In this document: positions 18,002 through 25,789 of the stretch, in pieces
Layout: every line of letters begins with the position of its first letter
How positions within the stretch are numbered: position 1 is the first letter of the stretch
Assembly (NCBI GenBank): GCA_013286765.1
Contig: JABDFB010000019.1
Span: 1-29,324, forward strand
Length of the DNA stretch: 29,324 nt
Direction: 5' to 3'
Source: Deltaproteobacteria bacterium
Lineage (GTDB): Bacteria > Bdellovibrionota > UBA1018
Position numbers and translations under genes: made by a program
The notes under the pieces: generated by a model
What the model was told of the DNA's origin: nothing
Database searches by the model: none
The model's input: the letters and a program-made list of their open reading frames with translations, nothing else

Positions 18002-18503
18002 TAGGTTGACCTGTGGTGACTGTGGTTGAGGTTGGTTGGAGTGCATCCAAATCTAACAAGCTACTTGCAGATTTTGGTAATTCTTGGGTCCCTCGTGCTT
18101 TACGGACCAAATCTCCAACTGAGGTGGTAGTAAGATATTCCTGCATTATCAACCCAAGATTTTCGAAATAGGTTTTGGTCAAAACGAATTCAACAGTATC
18201 ACTCTTGACATCACCTGTTCCAACTAGGTCTCTGGCTGGATTAATATTCTCGCCGACGCTGATCAAGACCTCTTTAATCGAGATCTCATCCATCGGTCGC
18301 GACAAAACGTAGCCGCCGCCTGGACCTCGCACACTTTTCACTACCAAACCCTTACGAAGTCTGCGAAAAAGCTGTTCCAGATAATGAAGTGATATTTTTT
18401 GGCGTTCGGAAATTTCTTGGAGTCGTACTGGCCTGCCGTTTGAGTTGAACGTCAAATCCAAAATTGCTCTGACCGCATATCTTCCTTTTGAAGTTAAGCG
18501 CAT
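17973..18503 (-). CDS. Rrf2-family transcriptional regulator without cluster cysteines
   Basis: A 176-residue regulator. From ATG 18503 (GGAG seven bases upstream) the N-terminus MRLTSKGRYAVRAILDL is the standard Rrf2/IscR start, followed by a winged helix (ISERQKISLHYLEQLFRRL, then GLVVKSVRGPGGGY). In IscR three cysteines and a histidine near 92-107 hold a [2Fe-2S] cluster. Here the matching segment (about NPARDLVGTGDVKSD) has none, and the whole protein contains no cysteine. It heads the desulfurase-mnmA-mtaB run and likely controls it, but it would need another way of sensing. The Ser/Thr-rich C-terminal tail after residue 135 is an addition to the family core. Confidence 0.9.
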   Translation of the reverse strand: MRLTSKGRYAVRAILDLTFNSNGRPVRLQEISERQKISLHYLEQLFRRLRKGLVVKSVRGPGGGYVLSRPMDEISIKEVLISVGENINPARDLVGTGDVKSDTVEFVLTKTYFENLGLIMQEYLTTTSVGDLVRKARGTQELPKSASSLLDLDALQPTSTTVTTGQPNVGKGRDLS

Positions 18504-18536
18504 ACCGTGTCTCCCTTTTCTCTCTGCCAACTAAAC

Positions 18537-18565
18537 CAGGTACCATGCCATATCTTTGGCGTCAA
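18537..18565 (-). promoter_or_regulatory. Promoter candidate for the rrf2-led operon
   Basis: On the - strand TTGACG (18560-18565) is followed after 17 bp by TACCTG (18537-18542), placing a start about 27 nt before the rrf2 ATG. The -10 box is weak. Another TTGACA lies at 18611-18616 without a good partner. Confidence 0.25.
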
Positions 18566-18653
18566 CTACTAATGAGATCTTATAACATTGTGAAGCAGTG
18601 AAAGGCTAGTTGTCAACCGGCTTTCAATGCAGGTAAACTAATTTAGAATACTT

Positions 18654-19424
18654 ATGACAAATAACAAAAAACCGAATGAAAAATCGAAATTATTTTCTGT
18701 CGACTCGGATTCATCACAACTTGTTGAAGTTCCGAGCATTACTAAACTTCTCAAACGAAAGTCCTTTAAGAAAGAACAACCTGACTCCACCGCGCCTGAA
18801 TCAACTAGTAAACCCGAATCAACTAATGAACCAGAATCTGAACCAGAATCTGAAAATGAACCGACCGTTTTGGTTCATACGAAAGAGGCCGAAAAAAAAC
18901 GGCAAGCTAAAATTCAACCTGCAAAACGTCGTGGTGAGACAAGCGACCACCTGAACATCTGGGATCGGCACACGCTTCAGAGTTCGCAGGATCCACTCGG
19001 CAAAGCAATTCTGATTTTACTAAATAAGGGCTTAAAGTCCGCGGTTTTTCTAGCAGTGGAATCGAAGACCATGACATCTAAAAAGGACGCTTCCGAAATT
19101 CCTACATTTATGAGCTCAGCCGCGGTCGAGCCCAAGGATCGTCTTTCTCTTTGGACGGGGTTAAGCTGGGATCCGCGCGTCGTACCAGAACTCTGGAACC
19201 AACTCATCAAGACAGGCTACATAGAACTACCGCCTCCCGGCAGCATGACTAATCAAAAAAGTACACGTAATGTGGTTAGAGGTTCTTTTGGACTTACAGG
19301 CATTGAATGGCTCCTCTTAGTAAAAATCGGTTCAAAAACGGCTATTCGAGGACTTCTGGCAATCATTTCTGAAAAAACGGTTCTGAGAGAACTAGAAGAG
19401 GTTCTGCCTCTTTTGTCTCAGTGA
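18654..19424 (+). CDS. Hypothetical protein with Glu/Pro/Ser-rich tandem repeats
   Basis: A 256-residue protein with no signal peptide or membrane helix. Residues 1-100 are disordered: a basic and serine-rich start, then tandem ESTxxPES-type repeats (about 48-70), then a Lys/Arg-rich stretch. Residues about 105-256 appear folded, with hydrophobic helices (PLGKAILILLNKGLKSAVFL and LTGIEWLLLVKIGSKTAIRG). I do not recognise a family. It is divergent from rrf2 and followed after 46 bp by nnrD on the same strand. No Shine-Dalgarno is evident before the ATG. Confidence 0.65.
   Translation: MTNNKKPNEKSKLFSVDSDSSQLVEVPSITKLLKRKSFKKEQPDSTAPESTSKPESTNEPESEPESENEPTVLVHTKEAEKKRQAKIQPAKRRGETSDHLNIWDRHTLQSSQDPLGKAILILLNKGLKSAVFLAVESKTMTSKKDASEIPTFMSSAAVEPKDRLSLWTGLSWDPRVVPELWNQLIKTGYIELPPPGSMTNQKSTRNVVRGSFGLTGIEWLLLVKIGSKTAIRGLLAIISEKTVLRELEEVLPLLSQ
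18798..18863 (+). repeat. Degenerate in-frame tandem repeats
   Basis: Four imperfect repeats built on GAATCAACTA or AGAATCTGAA units followed by AACC, encoding Glu-Ser-Thr/Glu-Pro-rich sequence in the disordered part of the hypothetical protein. Confidence 0.6.
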
Positions 19425-19470
19425 GAAGATGTTGCAAAACCATCCAAACCTATGGTGAAACAAGATCACT

Positions 19471-21063
19471 ATGTTTACACCCATGAGAATTTGCTCCAGC
19501 GCTGAAATGAGAGAAATCGATCAAACGGCTGAACATGAGTATGGAATTGACGCCATGCTTCTTATGGAAAATGCGGGACGAGCTGCCGCACAGATCATCC
19601 TAGAAAAATATCCTAGTGCTGGCCGGACCTCAGAGATCTTAGTATTTGCCGGCAAAGGAAATAATGCGGGTGATGCCTTTGTTGTTACGCGTCGCCTTCT
19701 GTGTTTAGAGCGAAAGGTTCGAGTTTTTCATTTACAAGAGGAATCCGCCTATAAGGGCGCCACGCTCAGAAATTTTGAAATTCTCAAAGCTCTCAAGGCA
19801 AAACTCACGTTCGTCGAATCCACTGCGCATCTCAAGGAGTTTTTCGACAGCTCTCACGGCCCGTTCATGGTTATCGATGGAATTCTAGGAACCGGACTGA
19901 AAGCTAATTTGGAAGGGATCTTCTTCGATACCGTAGAGCTTATTAATTCTCTCAATACCGACGTCATCGCTCTCGATATTCCGACTGGTGTAAACGGGGA
20001 CGTCGGTGCCATTCACGGAAATTCCGTCCTAGCGACGATGACCATATCTTTCGGTTTTCCAAAGCTGGGCCATTTTTTGCCGCCGGGTGCGACTCGACGG
20101 GGTGAATTGGTCAACGTAGATATTTCTCTTCCGTCGCGCTTTCGCAAAGAGGGCGATAAGTTTTTACTAATGAAAAATCCGATGAGCGCTCTCATCAAGG
20201 AGCGAGATCGCTATGGTCATAAAAATTCCTTTGGTCATACGCTCCTCATCGGGGGAAGTCCGGGAAGGTTGGGTGCTGTAGCGATGGCAGCGACGGCCTG
20301 CCATAAAATGGGAACCGGTTTAGTAACGGTTTCCAGCTGGCCTGAGAGTTTTGATGTTTTAGTCACCAAGTTGCCATACGAAACAATGGCTGTTCCACTG
20401 CATTTGCAGGGACCTGAGTATGAGGTTTATAAACAGATCCTCAATTCCTACTCGAGTATTGTAGTAGGCCCAGGTCTGGGCCTAAATCCCAAGGGCAAGC
20501 ACTTACTGCAAGAACTTCTACTCAGCTATCAGGGCCCGATAGTAATAGATGCAGATGCACTCAACTTGATCGCTGAGTATAAATTGCACGACCATCTAGT
20601 GAAACGACAAAACCCGACGGTGCTTACTCCGCATCCGGGTGAAATGGCTCGACTTCTGGGTGTGGACAAAGAAGTGGTTAGCAATGATCCCGTGAAAGCT
20701 GTCCGCGACGCCGTACAACTTACGCACGCAACTGTGTTATTAAAAGGTGCTGCGACCTTGATTGGTTCGCCAGAAGATATATTATATTTGAATCACTATC
20801 CCAATGACGGGATGGCCACCGCAGGAAGCGGCGATGTTTTGGCAGGTATGATTGGTGGCCTGATAGGTCAGAGAATGGACCCATTTAAGGCTACTTTACT
20901 TGGGGTTTATTTGCACAGCTTGGCTGGTGATTTTGCAGCACAAACGCACGGCCATCGGAGCATGACAGCCCCGGATATTATCGAGAATATAGGAAATGCA
21001 TTCAAAGAACTCAAACGCTCAGAAGTCAATGTCCCCATGGAAGGCCGAGTCTACTTACTCTGA
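19471..21063 (+). CDS. nnrD: Bifunctional NAD(P)HX epimerase / ADP-dependent dehydratase
   Basis: A 530-residue repair enzyme joining two activities that restore NAD(P)H damaged by hydration. The N-terminal YjeF/NnrE domain (to about 225) epimerises NAD(P)HX and shows GKGNNAGDAF (61-70) and the conserved PTGVNGD. The C-terminal NnrD domain (about 240-510) is a ribokinase-fold dehydratase with GPGLG, TPHPGE (386-391), and AGSGDVLAG with catalytic D455. Start ATG 19471; an ATG four codons on is also possible. Its end overlaps tsaE, matching the yjeF-yjeE pair of many bacteria. Confidence 0.95.
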   Translation: MFTPMRICSSAEMREIDQTAEHEYGIDAMLLMENAGRAAAQIILEKYPSAGRTSEILVFAGKGNNAGDAFVVTRRLLCLERKVRVFHLQEESAYKGATLRNFEILKALKAKLTFVESTAHLKEFFDSSHGPFMVIDGILGTGLKANLEGIFFDTVELINSLNTDVIALDIPTGVNGDVGAIHGNSVLATMTISFGFPKLGHFLPPGATRRGELVNVDISLPSRFRKEGDKFLLMKNPMSALIKERDRYGHKNSFGHTLLIGGSPGRLGAVAMAATACHKMGTGLVTVSSWPESFDVLVTKLPYETMAVPLHLQGPEYEVYKQILNSYSSIVVGPGLGLNPKGKHLLQELLLSYQGPIVIDADALNLIAEYKLHDHLVKRQNPTVLTPHPGEMARLLGVDKEVVSNDPVKAVRDAVQLTHATVLLKGAATLIGSPEDILYLNHYPNDGMATAGSGDVLAGMIGGLIGQRMDPFKATLLGVYLHSLAGDFAAQTHGHRSMTAPDIIENIGNAFKELKRSEVNVPMEGRVYLL

Positions 21064-21490
21064 AAAAGGAGTCGCGAAACTCGCAGAGGATCTCGCAAAA
21101 CAACTAAAAGTTGGCGATCGTATTTTTTTAGAAGGAGAGCTAGGCGCTGGCAAATCGACCTTTACAAGGTATTTGTTAAAAGCGTTGAACGTCAAACAAC
21201 AGCCAGAGGGTAGTCCATCGTTCTCCATTGTTCACGAGTACCGCGCTCCTATCGGTGGAATAGCGCATATTGATTTTTATCGGCTCGGCTCGAACGCTGA
21301 CATGGAAGCTGCCGGAATTCCCAGCTACTTTTGGGAACGCAAACTGCTCATTATTACCGAGTGGATTTCAAAGTTTCCGGAGTTCGAAAGCAAGGTCCTT
21401 CGCACGAGTAAAGTGTGGAAAATAAAATTATCTCTCGATGCGCTGAATAATCCTGATCATAGAAAAATAGCGATCTCAGTTTCGGGTTGA
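21029..21490 (+). CDS. tsaE: tRNA t6A biosynthesis ATPase TsaE
   Basis: A 153-residue TsaE, the ATPase that works with TsaB, TsaC and TsaD to make t6A37 in tRNAs reading ANN codons. The Walker A motif is GELGAGKS (36-43), with HIDFYRL and IITEWISKF conserved downstream. I use the ATG at 21029, giving the usual family length; the longest frame starts at ATG 20996, deeper inside nnrD. Either way the genes overlap by at least 35 nt and are coupled. The t6A product is the substrate of MtaB encoded at 14105-15661. Confidence 0.92.
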   Translation: MSPWKAESTYSEKGVAKLAEDLAKQLKVGDRIFLEGELGAGKSTFTRYLLKALNVKQQPEGSPSFSIVHEYRAPIGGIAHIDFYRLGSNADMEAAGIPSYFWERKLLIITEWISKFPEFESKVLRTSKVWKIKLSLDALNNPDHRKIAISVSG

Positions 21491-21530
21491 TCGGAAACTT
21501 AGGGCGCGATTTTCGTGTTGGTTTTGAAAG

Positions 21531-22055
21531 CTATTTCAGCTCGCCACAATCTGCGATGACTACCTTCTTCGACGGTCTGCCCGAGGAGGAGCCGAGAGCC
21601 TCAATTTGCTTAACTAGTTCCATGCCCTCGAGTACTTTACCAAAAACCACGTGCTTGCCATCTAGCCACGCTGTCTCAACCGTCGTGATAAAAAACTGTG
21701 AACCGTTGGTGTTTCTACCAGCATTCGCCATACTTAAAACGCCGGCCCCCTTGTGCTTGAGGGTGAAGTTTTCATCTTCGAATTTGTCACCGTAAATACT
21801 TTCGCCGCCCGTACCATTGTGATTGGTGAAATCCCCCGCCTGGAGCATGAAATTTGGAATAATGCGATGGAAACTACTTCCTTTGTAACTCAGTGCTACA
21901 CCACTTCTACCATTGCCTTTTTCACCCGTACATAGCATTCGAAAATTCTCAACCGTCTTCGGTACAACTTCCCCGTTTAGGCCCATGACGATTCTACCTG
22001 CAGGTTTGCCATCAATACTGATATCAAAATATACTTTATTCGTAACTTTTTCCAA
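21531..22055 (-). CDS. Eukaryotic-type cyclophilin (peptidyl-prolyl cis-trans isomerase)
   Basis: A 174-residue cytoplasmic cyclophilin, without a signal peptide, that isomerises Xaa-Pro bonds. The start is a TTG at 22055, well supported by AGGAG seven bases upstream. Active-site residues match human cyclophilin A with an offset of nine: R64, F69, Q72, F122, W130 and H135. Long stretches such as [29 protein letters not shown] and [12 protein letters not shown] follow the eukaryotic form, including the loop after LCTGEKG that typical bacterial PpiA/PpiB lack. This suggests descent from, or transfer with, eukaryotic-type cyclophilins. It is convergent with tsaE, 40 bp away, and stands alone. 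Confidence 0.95.
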   Translation of the reverse strand: MEKVTNKVYFDISIDGKPAGRIVMGLNGEVVPKTVENFRMLCTGEKGNGRSGVALSYKGSSFHRIIPNFMLQAGDFTNHNGTGGESIYGDKFEDENFTLKHKGAGVLSMANAGRNTNGSQFFITTVETAWLDGKHVVFGKVLEGMELVKQIEALGSSSGRPSKKVVIADCGELK

Positions 22056-22215
22056 GTGTCTGCTCCTTTACTTTAAACTACTTAGCAACAGTGAAGTTAG
22101 TGACTGTAGCATCTGGGCGACAAAAATTCAAAAAATTATGGCGCCGATTCCTGTAACCAGTACCCAGACTCTGGAGCTGTGACAAGCAAGGGCTAATTAC
22201 TTGATCGGAACTGAC

Positions 22216-22728
22216 TTACAGTGCGGTCGAATTCTTCTTTTTATTGATCAGAAATTGATAATCCGCATATCCCGAAACGGTGGCGGTGTTAAAAATGTAT
22301 TTTAGCACCGAGAATGGAATATCTTTGTCGGCTTCGATCATGAGTTTTCCGGTGGGTCGATCTTCTGCTTTTAGATCCTCGTAGGTTTGGAGAGAGTTTT
22401 TGAATTCCTTTTTTAAGAATTCGGCCACGTGTGTGATGGTGCGACCGTCAGAAGCGAGATCATTCTTGGCAAAATGATAGTTTTTGAAGCTCACTAGAAG
22501 GGCTCCGTTGCCACGAATTTCATCGGAGCTAATGGAGAGGGAGACCAGCTCACGTGGGACAGATTGTACCCTGGAGACTGGGAGGCGGATGTTTTTCGGA
22601 ACTTGAATAGATTTGGTAGTAATAGTAAATGCTTGAACTAGAAAGAAAATCAAAACAGTCAATACATCCATCAGCGATGTCAGGTTGAGTTCATGTTCTT
22701 GCAATTTACGTTTGGGACGCGCTATCAT
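22216..22728 (-). CDS. ExbD/TolR-family protein 2 of an envelope motor
   Basis: A 170-residue single-span protein. The short basic N-terminus (MIARPKRKLQEHELN) is followed by a transmembrane helix (about 18-37, SLMDVLTVLIFFLVQAF) bearing D21, the proton-path aspartate conserved in ExbD and TolR. The periplasmic domain runs to the end (LMIEADKDIPFSVLKYIFNT is the typical late segment). It lies six bases after another ExbD-like gene with GAGGGG as ribosome site and is last in the operon. Together with the ExbB-like channel it should use proton flow to move a TonB-like partner. Confidence 0.9.
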   Translation of the reverse strand: MIARPKRKLQEHELNLTSLMDVLTVLIFFLVQAFTITTKSIQVPKNIRLPVSRVQSVPRELVSLSISSDEIRGNGALLVSFKNYHFAKNDLASDGRTITHVAEFLKKEFKNSLQTYEDLKAEDRPTGKLMIEADKDIPFSVLKYIFNTATVSGYADYQFLINKKKNSTAL

Positions 22729-22734
22729 GTCCCC

Positions 22735-23337
22735 TCACCCTTCATCGCTCAACGCGCTCACGGAAATCTCTGGAAAAATCATACGCGTTTCTTTTCGTTG
22801 ATTGATTAAATTCTTTAAATGAAGAGGCTCTCGACCTTCGGGAACCTCGCGAACCACTTCCATGAAATGAATAACACTCTGGTAGGTAATCCCATCAGCC
22901 ACGACCAGTCGAATTGTCTCTTCATGCGGAAAGCCTTTTTTTATTTCTATGAGTGCTGACTGAATTTTAACAGCAAGTTCGTCTTCGGTTCGAGCTTCCA
23001 GCAACCGATTGTATCCCGACGTCTGATTTCCGGTAAAATTCTGATTGAGATAACTGAAAAACTGATCGCTCTCGACAATTTTTAGGCCAGCCATCGGTCC
23101 TAAGTTTAGCCGTACTTTTGTGGGCTTCGCTATTTCCAAACTAACCGTAAATTTTGGTTTCTTTTCTAAATCCTTACCAGAACCTACAGGTTGAGAGTAC
23201 GCGCTCAGGATAGAAAACTTCGAAAACCCGGCCATGAATATCAAGAAAAAGATAATAGTCGTCATAATGTCCATTAATGAGACAATATTAATATCAATCT
23301 TGGGCAGAGAGTTCTTGCGAAGCTTTCTACGCAGCAT
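22735..23337 (-). CDS. ExbD/TolR-family protein 1 of an envelope motor
   Basis: A 200-residue ExbD/TolR relative. I start at ATG 23337 (MLRRKLRKNSLPKIDINIVS), preceded by GGGG at suitable spacing and overlapping the end of the ExbB-like gene by 11 nt; the longer frame to 23472 only reads through that gene. The transmembrane helix (about 18-38) carries D23 in SLMDIMTT, the expected proton-carrying residue. The periplasmic part is longer than in ordinary ExbD (about 140), with a Lys-rich linker. It differs clearly from the second ExbD-like protein, so the two are paralogues, not a recent duplication. Confidence 0.9.
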   Translation of the reverse strand: MLRRKLRKNSLPKIDINIVSLMDIMTTIIFFLIFMAGFSKFSILSAYSQPVGSGKDLEKKPKFTVSLEIAKPTKVRLNLGPMAGLKIVESDQFFSYLNQNFTGNQTSGYNRLLEARTEDELAVKIQSALIEIKKGFPHEETIRLVVADGITYQSVIHFMEVVREVPEGREPLHLKNLINQRKETRMIFPEISVSALSDEG

Positions 23338-23995
23338 CCTTATCCCCGTTTTCTCCTTTGAAATTCTCAAAGTACTGGCTTCCGGTGCGTAGAAGCACAA
23401 GAATACGTGCAGAATACTGTTCAATATCATCGATGATGGTATTGATGCGATTAAATAGAACCCCGTAAACAAGAGAGCATGGAATTGCGATAATCAATCC
23501 AAACGCTGTAGCATTCATCGCAACTGAAATTCCTGATGAAATCAGCTCCTGTTTATGCGAGTCATCAATTCCACCGACGGCCTGGAAGGTGGTAATTAAT
23601 CCAGTGATAGTTCCAAGCAGCCCGATCAGAGTTGCGACGTTGGCAATGGTAAATAGATAAGGCATTCTTTGCTGCAATTTTGGAATAACCGAGAGACTAG
23701 CCACTTCAACATGGTCCTGAATTTCCTCCATGGGCCTATCTGCATTGACTAGGGCTGCTTTAATCACTTGGTAGACCGCTGCGTTCTTGTTGCTATTACA
23801 AAGCTTGACGGCTTCATCAATATTGTTTTCAAGAATCAAACGCTGAACCTGTTTCATCAACTCTGTGCCATCGGCATTATAAACAAAGATGATCATATAG
23901 ATTCTTTCAACAATCAGTACTGATCCCGCTATTAGCAATAGTGCCAACGGATAAAAAAATAATCCACAATCATTTATGAACTGAGTCAACTGCAT
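23327..23995 (-). CDS. ExbB/TolQ/MotA-family proton channel protein
   Basis: A 222-residue inner-membrane protein with three helices: 12-34, 112-137 and 157-181, and a cytoplasmic loop between the first two. The segment GLLGTITGLITTF in helix 2 and SVAMNATAFGLIIAIPC in helix 3 are the signature of the ExbB/TolQ/MotA channel family, which forms a pentamer around two ExbD/TolR subunits. A strong AGGAGG lies six bases before the ATG. It is 24 bp after the FHA protein gene and overlaps the first ExbD gene. Confidence 0.93.
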   Translation of the reverse strand: MQLTQFINDCGLFFYPLALLLIAGSVLIVERIYMIIFVYNADGTELMKQVQRLILENNIDEAVKLCNSNKNAAVYQVIKAALVNADRPMEEIQDHVEVASLSVIPKLQQRMPYLFTIANVATLIGLLGTITGLITTFQAVGGIDDSHKQELISSGISVAMNATAFGLIIAIPCSLVYGVLFNRINTIIDDIEQYSARILVLLRTGSQYFENFKGENGDKDAA

Positions 23996-24019
23996 TTTTC
24001 GCCTCCTACACCTATCTGC

Positions 24020-25789
24020 CTACTGTCTAGTAGACATCAAAATAAACGGATACTTCACTCCTACGCTTCCGCCACCTTTTGGTTTGGGAAAGACCCATTG
24101 ATTTACCTTGGAAAGAATACAGGTCTCAGTTGCATGATCTTGAAGAGAGGATTGTAAAATCTGAGAAGAATCCACTGTACCCGCTCCAGTAATTTTGAAA
24201 TAAACAAGAACTTTTCCCTTCAAATCAGGATTAGAAACAAGCCGCGATTCATAACATTGACGAATCTGCGCAAGATAGCGCTGAATCACTGCGGCAATGA
24301 CTTCTGGATCTAGACCGCCTTCTACGCGAATATCCTCAGTCTGCGGAACTTCAATTTCTCTTCCTTTAGATGGGGTCAGCCCATAATCACCAGCCCCCAT
24401 TCCACCGCCGGTATCAATTCCTTTAATTTGTCCGATCCCAACGCCTTCTCCACCACCGCCAGAACCTAGGCCTATTCGCCCGCGTGCGTCCCCTCCGGTT
24501 GCAATGGCACTAACGGTATTGCCAGATTCCTTTACGGATATAAGAGCTGATTCGTCTACGGCTTTATCAGTGTCAGAAGAATTTGCGAAAACAGAGTTGA
24601 CTTGAGAGACATTGAGTTTACTGGCCTGAGGTCCGGTCTTAGTTTCTTTTTTCGCCTGCGCTGCTTGCTCTTGTTTTTGTTCAGGTGCTTTTCTGCTCTT
24701 TGAGGCGCCCTCTTCTCCTCGAGCTCGGCCACCAGTCGTACTCAGTTCGCCAATGGCGGCTTCTTGCGTTTTCTGTGCATTGCGAATTCCAATTTCATAG
24801 AATACGCGTTTTAGTTTTTCCGGCATTTTCTTTTCAACTGTTTTTTTCTCCGGCTCTTTGACCGTTTTCGTAATGAGAAGAAGCGCAGATACCGCTAAAT
24901 AGAAGAGCAGTACGAAACCTAGAATTTTAGCAAATTTTCTATCAACTAGCTTGAGTAGGTAGCGACCGATTTTTTTGGGTGGATTCACAAATCGAAACTC
25001 GAGGGACAATTCGCCCACGTGAATATCAGCACGATCGCCTATTTTTAATTTAAAACCATCCGATTTGCCTTTGAGTTGCTCGATCTTCAGTTGTTCCACT
25101 GGAAAAATCTCGTGACTCATCCAAACAAGACCACGTGCCTCCAATGGGAGGTAAAGCCATAAATTTCCGTGTGAAAATTTTGCTATTTTAAATAGTTGCC
25201 GTTCAGCTACGGCCACATTAAACGTAGCTTCTTTTCCTGCACCAATGGTGATCTCACAGCCCGGCTCAAAGGTTCTAACTTCTAGTGGTTTTTCGCCCCA
25301 AAATAAGGAGACTTGTAGCAACTCTTGGACTTGATCCAAGGAATTATTCCTTAGGGCTGCGTTGGTTTTTTCTACATCTTTAGTAGATAGATCTCTGTTT
25401 GACTTTGATTTTCTACCTTGCTCTTCGTCTTCTTCACTTATCGATGGTGCTTCTATCATGCCAGTGAGTTTTAATAAGCTGGAATCGCGTGGGAGTATTT
25501 TTACTTCGATTTCCGAAGTACCTATAACAAAACTTTGTCCTGATTCCAATTCCGACTCTTGGGTCCTAACGCCATCGACATAAACTCCGGACCGACTCCC
25601 TAGATCCACTAGTCTGATTTTTTTTCCGTTATGAATGGTTTCTATGTAAGCATGAATTCCGCTACATCGGTAATCATTTACTTTTACGTCAGCCTCGAGA
25701 CTTTTCCCGATCGATCCTTCACTCTTTACCAGACTCAACAGAGTCGCGTTTTTTTCCTGATCTTTCAAGAAGAGCGCGATACTATTCAT
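24020..25789 (-). CDS. FHA-domain inner-membrane protein with AgmX/PglI-type TonB-C domain (GltG-like)
   Basis: A 589-residue protein spanning the inner membrane once. Residues 18-100 form an FHA domain (IGKS, SGIHAYI, LGSRSGVYVDG), a phosphothreonine-binding fold. Residues about 158-268 form a second beta-rich cytoplasmic domain (LFWGEKPLEVRTFEPG to VGELSLEFRFV). A transmembrane helix follows (about 287-308), then a long periplasmic linker rich in Lys, Glu, Ala and Gly. The C-terminal domain (about 494-583; PEVIAAVIQRYLAQIRQCYE, KGKVLVYFKITGAGTV) is the AgmX/PglI C-terminal, TonB-like domain, which reaches outer-membrane partners. The order fits the Myxococcus gliding protein GltG. It is followed by ExbB- and ExbD-like genes, and its ATG overlaps the preceding stop (ATGA). 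The usual FHA Asn-Gly pair reads Arg-Ser-Gly here, so ligand binding may differ. Confidence 0.85.
   Translation of the reverse strand: MNSIALFLKDQEKNATLLSLVKSEGSIGKSLEADVKVNDYRCSGIHAYIETIHNGKKIRLVDLGSRSGVYVDGVRTQESELESGQSFVIGTSEIEVKILPRDSSLLKLTGMIEAPSISEEDEEQGRKSKSNRDLSTKDVEKTNAALRNNSLDQVQELLQVSLFWGEKPLEVRTFEPGCEITIGAGKEATFNVAVAERQLFKIAKFSHGNLWLYLPLEARGLVWMSHEIFPVEQLKIEQLKGKSDGFKLKIGDRADIHVGELSLEFRFVNPPKKIGRYLLKLVDRKFAKILGFVLLFYLAVSALLLITKTVKEPEKKTVEKKMPEKLKRVFYEIGIRNAQKTQEAAIGELSTTGGRARGEEGASKSRKAPEQKQEQAAQAKKETKTGPQASKLNVSQVNSVFANSSDTDKAVDESALISVKESGNTVSAIATGGDARGRIGLGSGGGGEGVGIGQIKGIDTGGGMGAGDYGLTPSKGREIEVPQTEDIRVEGGLDPEVIAAVIQRYLAQIRQCYESRLVSNPDLKGKVLVYFKITGAGTVDSSQILQSSLQDHATETCILSKVNQWVFPKPKGGGSVGVKYPFILMSTRQ

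Noticed and set aside
23338..23472. 45-residue N-terminal extension of the first ExbD-like protein
   Set aside because: It only reads through the ExbB-like gene; the inner ATG gives the standard ExbD N-terminus and has a ribosome site.
22216..23995. Flagellar MotAB stator or ordinary Tol-Pal system
   Set aside because: The ExbD-like proteins lack an OmpA-type peptidoglycan-binding domain, and no tolB or pal gene is nearby; the FHA-TonB-C partner points elsewhere.
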